Source: Actinoplanes lutulentus
GTDB taxonomy: Bacteria > Actinomycetota > Actinomycetes > Mycobacteriales > Micromonosporaceae
DNA: 64,000 bases
Assembly: GCF_003259845.1 (NCBI RefSeq)
Contig: NZ_QLMJ01000024.1
Location: 124,001-188,000, forward strand
Reading direction: 5' to 3'
Both the position numbers and the translations under genes were made by a program. Positions 8,501 through 15,572 of the stretch are shown piece after piece; position 1 is the stretch's first letter; every line of letters starts with the position of its first letter. A model generated the notes under the pieces. That model ran no database searches. It was not told the DNA's origin and worked only from the letters and a program-made list of their open reading frames with translations.

Positions 8501-9535
8501 GCGGAGATTCCGGAGTCCTACTACTTCCGGCTCGGCGGGCCCGTCGACTGGACCAGCCCGTGCTCCTGGAGCTCCCGGGGCGGCCAGGACTGCGAGGTCA
8601 GCCTCCCCAGTTCGGAGCCCACCGGGATCGCGCTGTTCGTATTGGCGCCGGAGACGCCGGGCGGGACGTTCCCGTTCAAGGCCGACACGACCTGCTACTA
8701 CGAACCGTGCACGATTCCGTACGTGCTCGGCTCTGTCTCGCCGAACAGCGCGCTCAACAGCGGCCCGGTGAACCTGTCGCTGCGCGGCAACGCGTTCTCC
8801 GCCACCGACACGGTGACGCTGACCCGCTCCGGCTCGGCGTCGATCAAGGCGGCCGTACGGAGTTTCGTGAACGGCACCCTCACGGTCACCGCTGACGTGA
8901 CGAACGCGGCGGCCGGGGCGTGGAACGTCACCATCCGGTCGGCGAAGGACGGCCGGCAGGCCACGATCGCCGGGGCGGTCACGGTACGGGCTACCGCGCT
9001 CAAGCTGACCAAGGCGCCGTCGATCAGCGGCACGGTCCGGGTCGGCTCGACCGTCAAGGCGGTTGCCGGGTCGTGGAGTCCGGCGGCTACCGGGTACGCG
9101 TATCAGTGGTCGGCCAATGGTGTGGCGATCAAGGGGGCGGTCGGTTACGCGTACCAAATCCCCGCCGCCCAGCGGGGGAAGCGCCTGACGGTGACCGTCA
9201 CCGCAAAGCGTGCGAACCGGGTGAATTCCCCGGCGGTCTCCGCCGGGGTGACGGTGGGCTGGGGCATCGCGCCGGCGGCGACCATGAAGCCGAAGATCAC
9301 CGGGACGGTCAAGGTCGGTAAGACGGTGAAGGCCGCGGCCGGCGCCTGGTCACCGTCGGCGAGTTCCTATCGGTACGAGTGGCGGCTGAACGGCAAGGTC
9401 ATCAAGGGGGCGACCGCTTCCAAGCTGAAGCTCAAGAAGGCCTGGAAGGGCAAGAAGCTGACCGTCGTGGTGATCGCCAAGCGCGCCGGGCATTACGACG
9501 GCAAGGCCACGTCGAAGGCGCTGAAGATCAAGTAG
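5534..9535 (+). CDS. Giant secreted repeat protein with C-terminal Ig-like modules
   Basis: A 1333-residue exported protein from GTG 5534, with GGGGGA just upstream. Layout: a Sec signal (about 1-24, AAFA/V); a Ser/Ala/Pro/Glu low-complexity stretch with the repeated phrase KVAPxEKVAP (about 25-105); then roughly ten cysteine-paired beta-rich repeats of about 90-110 residues, recurring as Cys...YRCYxV...FR...CxL...GxYxLxV. Near 1060-1150 an IPT/TIG-like unit (SVSPNSALNSGPVNLSLRGN) is followed by two tandem modules of about 85 residues sharing GTVxVGxTVKAxAGxWSP and YxWxxNGxxIKGA, typical of extracellular Ig-like repeats. There is no LPXTG motif and no C-terminal membrane anchor, so it is probably released or wall-associated by binding. 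A surface adhesin or scaffold role is inferred only. Confidence 0.85.
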   Translation: MRRWGAALLSGLIVAVLAPGAAFAVTPEPSVSISASPSESASASPSAAESASVEPSSSVPSAVGSSPTPSPAASSAVPTDKVAPTEKVAPAEELAPAEKSAAGCGGELVLGSPVSCAVISGQERHTYTVRTTVDGERLLTNFVSGGNDAQATLILSDGGTCYVGAYSDGCQAPQAGVHTIEVFLNYSEGSTSYALGVESQTNPSKCVTVDSFAANGPKLSGKLPRGAAGDCYRIDGKAGMRLTAEMTQTAADGNTNLADVRGWMQNPAGERICPIQFGGGECTLETDGEYRVFLADNYAGATDYTFRLVRTDVVTGCDSLREAGFGALSAGQSASGAIPTGEYRCYAVDLSSGLKFVQFRDGGQILWDLTGTNGSVCGKYSTEYRPCEVAAGAYTLWLRNQDWTFDPVAFSVSIADLGATEGCAAQSGTQWNQPAQVVTPASPVEFWCQPFTAAAGERVRAYVSGGGLSWITDATGARICDGQDSSQDGCLLPGSGPYRLIGEVDGDDEVKLQIRSLSAPAGCPVITPGAYGSAPAGAFSGNRCRVLSVPAAGRHLVRVVDGESYEPWAQIYNAAGLKACSAGYLCNFPAAGEYTLVIGSGVEESQYATVFTAPNGPGCLPVSDQGLADAAYRGSLSVAGETDCLELRDSVAGATIDVLLPTRAADAARPGWTLINGAGENLCETNSCKLAGPAPYRILLSSSEGVAAGEYALIVQRTDRITGCAALPLGAIGDNSGVTTAFSADRFATCYTIPAGQHATSEIFSHLPVNGGTGTAVFTVLDETGRVVCGSEWDVTYQLIHCGLTTGKAYTAVLVAQPANVQYRVSRRDASPAGAKCQAPASTVLGGPGAAGTLTGAGDVRCYRVSTSASAVFWLGLRSTDHTARYRITDAAGKALCDGFVYPCRVSGSTSYQVFVRPVAGRASVPYRFDAWNLGTKDKPAAQCEKAYGAPGFGTLTGTLGDQRTAICVAVPVKNRSEFLVRLTNTAGRAEIPESYYFRLGGPVDWTSPCSWSSRGGQDCEVSLPSSEPTGIALFVLAPETPGGTFPFKADTTCYYEPCTIPYVLGSVSPNSALNSGPVNLSLRGNAFSATDTVTLTRSGSASIKAAVRSFVNGTLTVTADVTNAAAGAWNVTIRSAKDGRQATIAGAVTVRATALKLTKAPSISGTVRVGSTVKAVAGSWSPAATGYAYQWSANGVAIKGAVGYAYQIPAAQRGKRLTVTVTAKRANRVNSPAVSAGVTVGWGIAPAATMKPKITGTVKVGKTVKAAAGAWSPSASSYRYEWRLNGKVIKGATASKLKLKKAWKGKKLTVVVIAKRAGHYDGKATSKALKIK

Positions 9536-9541
9536 TCAGAC

Positions 9542-9583
9542 GGCGAGGGCCGGCCCCGATCAGGAGCCGGCCCTCGCCTGCAC
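9542..9583 (+). terminator. Terminator of the giant secreted protein gene
   Basis: A perfect 13-bp stem GGCGAGGGCCGGC (9542-9554) pairs with GCCGGCCCTCGCC (9566-9578) and is followed by TGCACTGTTTT. It starts 6 bp after the stop codon of the 5534-9535 gene. Confidence 0.85.
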
Positions 9584-9661
9584 TGTTTTCAGGACGAACG
9601 ATACGAGACCGGCTGGTGACCTTGCGCAGCGGGTCTGCCCGGAAAAGCCCCGGAAAACCAG

Positions 9662-9690
9662 GAAGGCCGGACCCGATGGGTCCGGCCTTC
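9662..9690 (-). terminator. Terminator of tRNA-Ser(GGA)
   Basis: A perfect 13-bp inverted repeat GAAGGCCGGACCC/GGGTCCGGCCTTC with a 3-nt loop lies just beyond the 3' end of the minus-strand tRNA. Read on the minus strand it is followed by CTGGTTTTCC, fitting intrinsic termination. Confidence 0.7.
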
Positions 9691-9694
9691 GCAC

Positions 9695-9782
9695 TGGCGG
9701 AGGATACGAGATTCGAACTCGTGAGGGGTTTCCCCCAACACGCTTTCCAAGCGTGCGCCCTAGGCCACTAGGCGAATCCTCC
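9695..9782 (-). tRNA. tRNA-Ser (anticodon GGA)
   Basis: On the minus strand the acceptor GGAGGAT pairs with ATCCTCC, with discriminator G and encoded CCA (9695-9697). The anticodon stem CACGC/GCGTG holds loop TTGGAAA, anticodon GGA, decoding UCC/UCU. The long variable arm (GTTGGGGGAAACCCCTC) and T-arm CGAGTTCGAATCTCG complete a class II serine tRNA. Confidence 0.95.
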
Positions 9783-9860
9783 GTGCGCCAGAATACAGAC
9801 GTTTCCCGGCACCCCGAAGGCGGGGGGAGGGGGTCGGCGGCGGCTCGAAGCCGCCAGGTA

Positions 9861-9960
9861 GGCTCCTCGGTAGCCCCTCGTGCGGCGTGTATCCCGTGAA
9901 CCTCCCCAGGGCCGGAAGGCAGCAAGGATAAGCGGGCTCTGACGGGTGCACGAGGGGTCC
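9861..9960 (+). ncRNA. ffs: Signal recognition particle RNA, small bacterial type
   Basis: A single long hairpin of about 95-100 nt, with outer arm GCCCCTCGTGC pairing with GCACGAGGGG. The conserved SRP54-binding apex CCAGGGCCGGAAGGCAGCAAGG contains the GGAA tetraloop and the asymmetric loop. This is the 4.5S-type RNA that binds Ffh for co-translational targeting. It sits directly upstream of dnaX, as in other actinobacteria. The exact ends are estimated from the pairing. Confidence 0.9.
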
Positions 9961-10036
9961 TTCACTTCTGGGGCACCTTGTTTGTTCTTGTCAGACCCTC
10001 GGCGGACAATGGCGCGGTCGTCAGGAGGTGGCAGGA

Positions 10037-13009
10037 GTGGCGCTCGCCCTCTATCGGAAGTACCGTCCTCGGACCTTCGCCGAGGTCATCGGTCAGGAGC
10101 ACGTCACCGAGCCGTTGTCGCAGGCACTGCGGAGCGGCCGGCTCAACCACGCCTACCTCTTCTCCGGCCCGCGCGGTTGTGGCAAGACCTCCAGCGCCCG
10201 GATCCTGGCCCGCTCGCTCAACTGCGAGCAGGGGCCGACCCCTGATCCGTGCGGCGTCTGCATGTCCTGCAAATCGCTCACCAACGACGGCGCCGGCTCG
10301 ATCGACGTCATCGAGATCGACGCGGCCAGCCACGGTGGTGTCGACGACGCTCGCGAGATCCGGGAAAAGGCGTTTTTCGCCCCCGCCGCGAGCCGATACA
10401 AGATCTATGTCATCGACGAGGCGCACATGGTCTCGTCGGCCGGCTTCAACGCGCTGCTCAAGCTCGTCGAGGAGCCGCCCGAGTTCGTGAAGTTCATCTT
10501 CGCGACCACCGAGCCGGAAAAGGTGCTCGGCACCATCCGCTCGCGGACCCACCACTACCCGTTCCGGCTGATCCCGCCCGCGGTGCTGCGTCCCTACCTG
10601 CAGAAACTCTGCGAGACCGAGGGCGTCAAGGTCGACCCGACAGTGCTGCCGCTGGTCGTGCGGGCCGGTGGCGGCAGTGCGCGTGACTCCCTGTCGATTC
10701 TTGACCAGCTGATCGCGGGCGCCGGCCCGGGCGGTGTCGACTACGCGCGAGCGGTCGCACTCCTCGGCGTGACCGATTCTGCCCTGATCGACGAGATGTG
10801 CGAGGCGCTCGCGTCAGCCGACGGCGCCGCGGCCTACGCGACGATCGACCGTGTCGCCGAGGCCGGCCACGACCCGCGCCGCTTCGCGTCCGACCTGCTC
10901 GAACGCCTGCGTGACCTGATCATCCTCCAGCAGGTACCGGACGCCGTCGCCAAAGGTCTGATCGACGGCCCTGCCGACCAGCTGGAAGCGATGGCCGGCC
11001 AGGCGACCAAGCTCGGCCCGGCGACGCTGTCCCGCAGCGCCGACATCGTGCACAACGGCCTGGTCGAGATGCGCGGCACCACCGCGCCCCGCCTCCTCCT
11101 CGAACTCGTCACCGCCCGCATGCTGCTGCCCGGCGCCGACGATTCCTCCAGCGCGCTGCTCCAGCGCCTGGAGCGCTTGGAGCGAGGGTCAACCCCCACT
11201 TCGGTACGCACGGACCACACGCCCCCTGGCGACTCCGGCAGTGACGGCTCACGTCCTGCAATGGCATCGCAGGACCCGGTCGGCGGGGCAGCCCCCGCCG
11301 CTGCGGCCACCGGTCCTGCTGCCGCTGGCGGCGGCGGCGGAAAAGCCGCCGCGATGGCGGCAGCCGCTGCGGCCGCCGCAGCAGCGAAGGGCAAGCCGGT
11401 AAGCGCGGGCCGCACAGCCCCGGTCTCCCCGGCCCCGGCGGCGGCCACTCCGGTGTCCGCGCCTCCAGCCTCAGCTGCTCCGCTCTCGGCTGCTCCGGTC
11501 TCGGCTGCTCCGGTCTCGGCTGCTCCGGTTTCCGCGCCCCCCGTTTCGGCCGCCCCGGCCGTGGCTCCGGTTTCGGCCGTCCCCGTTTCGGCTGCTCCGG
11601 TTTCGGCCGTGCCTGTCTCGGCGCCGGCTGGTGACGCGGCAGCTGACTGGAACGCTGTCGCCGAAGGCAGCCACGACGAAGAGCCGCCGCCGTGGGACGA
11701 GGAGCCGGTCGAACCCGCACCGACCCCGACGCCCGCGCCCGTCCCGGCCGCCGCGCCGCCTGCTGCACCTGTCCAGCCTGTCGACCGACTGGACGAGGTT
11801 CGGGCCGCGTGGCTGGAGCTCGGCCGTTCGCACGACAAGGTCGGCGTGATGCAGAAGAGCGGCATCGACCTGCGCGCTGTCGAGGGCGACACCGTCGTTT
11901 TCGGGGCGCCTACGCCGAAATATGCGGAACGCCTGGTCAGCGGCTATCAGGACGTGATCACCGGAGCGTTCGCACGCGCTCTCGGCGGGCAGTGGCAGAT
12001 CCGCTGCGACGTCGGCGAGGCCGCACCGGCACGCGGCCCGGCCACCGGCACCCAGAACCAGCCCGCCGACCACCGGCCGCCGACCTCAGCTCCGAACCGC
12101 CCGGCATCCGCGACCTCAGCTCCGAACCGTCCGGTGTCCTCGGCATCAGCGCCGGAGCGCAACTCAGGCCGGACCGAGTCCCGGCCGTCCCGTTCCCAGC
12201 GCCCCGCGACAGCGGACGCCGACGACGACTGGCCTGAACCGGCCCGTCCCGCTGATGCGGTTCGCCCGCAGGACGATGCTGCCTCGGACGACGACACCGG
12301 CTGGCCTGAGCCTGCTCGGCCGGGTAGTGCCGGTCCGCGACCGCCGGTTCCGGCCGCCGCGGAACCTGTCGAGGAAGAAGCCTGGCCCGAGACCGCCAAA
12401 CCAGGAGGCGGCACACCCGCTGCCCCCGTCGACGCATCGCCTCCGGAACCCGCGGTCGGTGAGGCCGCGCCCTCGGCGACAAACATCCCGGCGGACAGCG
12501 CACCGGTCGCGCCGACCGACTCCCCAGCACCGACCGCCTCCCCAGCGCCGACCGTGTCCCCAGCACCGGTGAAGGCTCCGCCGGTGGCTCCTCCGCAGGC
12601 TGCTCCTGCGGTGCCGCCGGCCGCCAAGGCCGCCCCGGCCCGGTCGGCGGCCATGGAGGCTGCCCGGGCTGCCGCGCGTGGTGGCAGCGGTGCGATCGCC
12701 GGTGGGGGGCGTGCCGGATCGGCGGCGGCCAAGCCCGGCGCCGGAGCGGCAGCGGCCGGCGGGTCCGCCTGGTCGGACGGGTCGCCCACCGAGGAAGCGC
12801 CGTACGACCCGGAGTACGACGGTCCGCCCCGTGCGGGCGCGGTTTCCGGGGCGGCACCCCGGGGCGGCGCGACGATTGAGGGCTTTGACCCTGGTGATGA
12901 GCCGCTTGACGACGTGCTTGATGAGAAGACGGCGCGGCAGAGCGGCGAGGAGCTGGCGATGCAACTGCTTCGCGATGCCTTCGGGGCCGAGAAGATCGCC
13001 GAAATCTGA
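10037..13009 (+). CDS. dnaX: DNA polymerase III subunit gamma/tau with a very long disordered tail
   Basis: A 990-residue clamp-loader ATPase that opens the beta clamp and couples the replisome. The N-terminal AAA+ module has ALYRKYRPRTF, Walker A GPRGCGKTSS (44-53), the zinc-knuckle cysteines C63, C72, C75 and C78, and Walker B/DEAH near 130 (VIDEAHMV). It runs through domain III to about 370. The rest is Ala/Pro/Ser-rich, with tandem SAAPV-type repeats (about 470-540), a small folded tau-like patch near 590-670 (LDEVRAAWLELGRSHDKVGVM) and a second long disordered stretch to the C-terminus. I chose GTG 10037 because AGGAGG at 10023-10028 is correctly spaced; GTG 10028 overlaps that site. Mycobacterial DnaX is near 580 residues, so the tail is greatly expanded. 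Confidence 0.95.
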   Translation: MALALYRKYRPRTFAEVIGQEHVTEPLSQALRSGRLNHAYLFSGPRGCGKTSSARILARSLNCEQGPTPDPCGVCMSCKSLTNDGAGSIDVIEIDAASHGGVDDAREIREKAFFAPAASRYKIYVIDEAHMVSSAGFNALLKLVEEPPEFVKFIFATTEPEKVLGTIRSRTHHYPFRLIPPAVLRPYLQKLCETEGVKVDPTVLPLVVRAGGGSARDSLSILDQLIAGAGPGGVDYARAVALLGVTDSALIDEMCEALASADGAAAYATIDRVAEAGHDPRRFASDLLERLRDLIILQQVPDAVAKGLIDGPADQLEAMAGQATKLGPATLSRSADIVHNGLVEMRGTTAPRLLLELVTARMLLPGADDSSSALLQRLERLERGSTPTSVRTDHTPPGDSGSDGSRPAMASQDPVGGAAPAAAATGPAAAGGGGGKAAAMAAAAAAAAAAKGKPVSAGRTAPVSPAPAAATPVSAPPASAAPLSAAPVSAAPVSAAPVSAPPVSAAPAVAPVSAVPVSAAPVSAVPVSAPAGDAAADWNAVAEGSHDEEPPPWDEEPVEPAPTPTPAPVPAAAPPAAPVQPVDRLDEVRAAWLELGRSHDKVGVMQKSGIDLRAVEGDTVVFGAPTPKYAERLVSGYQDVITGAFARALGGQWQIRCDVGEAAPARGPATGTQNQPADHRPPTSAPNRPASATSAPNRPVSSASAPERNSGRTESRPSRSQRPATADADDDWPEPARPADAVRPQDDAASDDDTGWPEPARPGSAGPRPPVPAAAEPVEEEAWPETAKPGGGTPAAPVDASPPEPAVGEAAPSATNIPADSAPVAPTDSPAPTASPAPTVSPAPVKAPPVAPPQAAPAVPPAAKAAPARSAAMEAARAAARGGSGAIAGGGRAGSAAAKPGAGAAAAGGSAWSDGSPTEEAPYDPEYDGPPRAGAVSGAAPRGGATIEGFDPGDEPLDDVLDEKTARQSGEELAMQLLRDAFGAEKIAEI

Positions 13010-13165
13010 CGTCGGTGGGTGCGCTCTTTACGCGTACCGAAGATGGGGTGTCCGTTGGCGCGTCGGCGGGCATGAGGTTGGTGGCGGCTACGCTGGCGGC
13101 GGAACTTTCGACCGCTGTGTGCCGTCGATGGTGGTTACGAAATCAATCAGTTGAGGAGCGGTGCC

Positions 13166-13489
13166 ATGCGCCCCGGTGGACAGCCGAACATGCAGCAGAT
13201 CATGAAGCAGGCGCAGAAGATGCAGGCGCAGGTCGCGCAGGCGCAGGCCGAGCTGGCCGAGGCCGAGCTGACCGGGACCGCCGGCGGCGGCCTGGTGACG
13301 GTGACGATCACCGGTCTCGGTGAGTTCAAGGCTGTGAAGATCGACCCGAAGGCGGTGGACGCCGACGACGTCGAGACCCTTGAGGACCTGCTGCTCGCGG
13401 CGATCCACAACGCGGCCGAGTCGCAGCGTGAGCTCGCCGAGAAGAAGATGGGACCGGCCACCGGCGGCTTCTCCCTGCCGGGGTTCTGA
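13166..13489 (+). CDS. YbaB/EbfC nucleoid-associated protein
   Basis: A 107-residue protein beginning [20 protein letters not shown], with the coiled helical arm (about 8-40), the beta core [21 protein letters not shown] and the C-terminal helix [14 protein letters not shown]. YbaB dimers bind DNA non-specifically and are commonly encoded between dnaX and recR, as here. ATG 13166 has GAGGAG at 13153-13158. The recR GTG begins 4 bp after its stop, so the two are co-transcribed. Confidence 0.95.
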   Translation: MRPGGQPNMQQIMKQAQKMQAQVAQAQAELAEAELTGTAGGGLVTVTITGLGEFKAVKIDPKAVDADDVETLEDLLLAAIHNAAESQRELAEKKMGPATGGFSLPGF

Positions 13490-13493
13490 TCCC

Positions 13494-14087
13494 GTGTACG
13501 AAGGTGCCATTCAGGATTTGATCGATGAGCTGGGCCGGCTTCCGGGCGTCGGCCCGAAATCGGCCCAGCGCATCGCGTTCTACGTCCTCTCCGCGGACCC
13601 GGCCGACGTGAACCGGCTGGCCGGCGCGCTGCGCAAGGTCAAGGAGCTGGTCCGCTTCTGCACGATCTGCTTCAACGTGGCCGAGCAGGAGCAGTGCCGG
13701 GTCTGCCGGGACACCCGCCGCACCAACGAGGTGCTGTGCGTGGTCGAGGAGCCCAAGGACATCGTCGCGATCGAGCGGACCGGCGAGTTCCGCGGGCGGT
13801 ACCACGTGCTCGGCGGGGCGATCAACCCGCTTGAGGGCATCGGCCCGGACAATCTGAAGGTCCGTGAGCTGTTGATCCGGGTCGGCACCGGTGAGGTCAA
13901 GGAGCTGATCCTGGCCACCGATCCGAACACGGAGGGTGAGGCCACGGCGACCTATCTCGGCCTTCTGATCAAGCCGATGGGTATCGCGGTGACCCGTCTC
14001 GCGAGCGGTCTGCCCGTCGGCGGCGACCTTGAGTACGCGGACGAGATCACTCTGGGCCGGGCGTTCGAAGGCCGACGAGCGATTTAA
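13494..14087 (+). CDS. recR: Recombination mediator RecR
   Basis: This 197-residue protein works with RecF/RecO in loading RecA at gaps. Features in order: N-terminal helix-hairpin-helix ([20 protein letters not shown], about 11-30), a C4 zinc finger (CTIC and CRVC, about 57-72), a Toprim domain from [14 protein letters not shown], and a C-terminal Walker-like segment [14 protein letters not shown]. Length is normal. GTG 13494 lies 4 bp after the ybaB stop, completing the conserved dnaX-ybaB-recR order. Confidence 0.96.
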   Translation: MYEGAIQDLIDELGRLPGVGPKSAQRIAFYVLSADPADVNRLAGALRKVKELVRFCTICFNVAEQEQCRVCRDTRRTNEVLCVVEEPKDIVAIERTGEFRGRYHVLGGAINPLEGIGPDNLKVRELLIRVGTGEVKELILATDPNTEGEATATYLGLLIKPMGIAVTRLASGLPVGGDLEYADEITLGRAFEGRRAI

Positions 14088-14492
14088 TTTTACGTCTCGT
14101 AACGCGAACGTAACGGGCTGCGAGCGTTTGCGCCCGATTCGCCACTTAACCGCCGTCCACAAGGTAATTTCCGATTGGTCGGCGTTCTAGGTCACGGTGA
14201 CATCACGAGGGAGACACGGAAGCATCCGCGTGCGGTCCGTGAACTTGACCCAGAGCACTCACTAGGTGAATGTTCCTCTCGATGGCGGCAACACCCGCCG
14301 TCGAGTGCCTTCGTGGTGTCCGGCCAGATCTCGGTCGGTACGGCGAGGGTCGGCACTCGAGGCATATGCGATAACCGATCGGTTGCCGTTAGCTACGTGG
14401 GCCATCGCCACCGCTCGGGGGATCTTCCGTGTGCCCTGAACTGTGGCTGTGGACTCCCGTCGCCCGGCGACTGGGAGAGGACCGGCGAATAG
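14088..14492. other. Leader/promoter region of the oligopeptide transport operon
   Basis: About 400 bp without a convincing gene between recR and the transporter operon. Just after recR there is a short AT-richer stretch (TTTAATTTTACG), perhaps a weak terminator remnant. TTGACC near 14239 followed by TAGGTGAAT could be promoter-like, but the spacing and -10 are poor. GGAGAGGA near 14476 is a usable ribosome-binding site for the first permease. No riboswitch fold is recognised. Confidence 0.4.
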
Positions 14493-15497
14493 ATGTCGCT
14501 TGGCCCAGAAGCGTCGATCACTGAAGAGACGACGCCGACAGCCGACGCGGCTGAGGTGCGAAGCCCCGGCGAGTCAGCGATCGCGGGTCGATCACTGAAG
14601 CAGATCGCCTGGCGACGCCTGAAGAAGGACAAGGTCGCCATTGGCGGCGCCTGTGTCGTCCTCTTCCTCATCCTCATCGCGATCCTTGCCCCGGTGCTGA
14701 CCAAGCTGTTCGGTCATCCGATCGACGAGTGGCACCCGGATCAGGTCGATCCGACGTTCGCCACCCCGGTCCACCCGTGGGGCGGCATCACCAGCGACTT
14801 CATTTTCGGCGTGGAGCCGACGACCGGCCGGGACATCTTCAGCCGCATCGTCTACGGCGCGCAGACCTCGCTGACTGTCGCATTCCTCTCGGCGTTCCTG
14901 TCGACAATCCTCGGCGTGCTGTTCGGCACCGCGGCCGGCTTCCTCGGCGGCTGGGTCGACTCGATGATCAGCCGGGTGATGGACTTCCTGCTCGCGTTCC
15001 CGCAGCTGCTGTTCTCGATCGCGCTGGTCTCGGTGCTCCCACAGGAGTTCCTCGGGCTGGGTAGCCGCTGGTCGCGTGTGAGTGTGCTGGTCCTGGTGAT
15101 CGGCTTCTTCGGCTGGCCGTACATCGGCCGGATCGTGCGAGGCCAGACGCTCTCCCTGCGTGAGCGGGAGTTCGTCGAGGCGGCTCGCAGCCTTGGCGCC
15201 CGATCGCCGCGCATCCTCTTCCGGGAACTGCTGCCGAACCTGGCGGCGCCGATCCTCGTCTACACGACGCTGATCATCCCGACGAACATCCTCACGGAAG
15301 CCGCACTCAGCTTCCTCGGCGTCGGTATCCCACCGCCCAACCCGTCGTGGGGCGGCATGCTTTCGGACGCCGTCACCTTCTACTCGATCGACCCCATGTT
15401 CATGATCATCCCGGGCGGAATGATCTTCATTACTGTGCTGGCCTTCAACCTCTTCGGTGACGGCCTGCGCGACGCGCTCGATCCCAAAGCCCGCTGA
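14493..15497 (+). CDS. Oligopeptide/dipeptide ABC transporter permease (OppC/DppC type)
   Basis: A 334-residue inner-membrane permease with the OppC N-terminal extension (SLKQIAWRRLKKDKVAIGGA), a first TM helix, a periplasmic-side region with TTGRDIFSRIVYGAQTSL, and a BPD-type core of five TM segments. The EAA loop that contacts the ATPase is EFVEAARSLGARSPRILFRELLPN (about 227-250). It is the first gene of the operon permease-SBP-permease-ATPase-ATPase. Substrate specificity between di- and oligopeptides cannot be told from sequence. Confidence 0.9.
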   Translation: MSLGPEASITEETTPTADAAEVRSPGESAIAGRSLKQIAWRRLKKDKVAIGGACVVLFLILIAILAPVLTKLFGHPIDEWHPDQVDPTFATPVHPWGGITSDFIFGVEPTTGRDIFSRIVYGAQTSLTVAFLSAFLSTILGVLFGTAAGFLGGWVDSMISRVMDFLLAFPQLLFSIALVSVLPQEFLGLGSRWSRVSVLVLVIGFFGWPYIGRIVRGQTLSLREREFVEAARSLGARSPRILFRELLPNLAAPILVYTTLIIPTNILTEAALSFLGVGIPPPNPSWGGMLSDAVTFYSIDPMFMIIPGGMIFITVLAFNLFGDGLRDALDPKAR

Positions 15498-15572
15498 TAC
15501 AGGGGTCAACGCAGAACATCGCATGTTTGAGCGGACCGTTCGGCTCCGCTGTTCGAGGAGGTAGGAGAACAG

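Noticed and set aside
6488-9157. An 889-codon minus-strand open frame inside the giant secreted protein gene
   Set aside because: Antisense shadow; Arg-rich composition without secondary-structure periodicity, while the plus-strand frame has a signal peptide and repeats.
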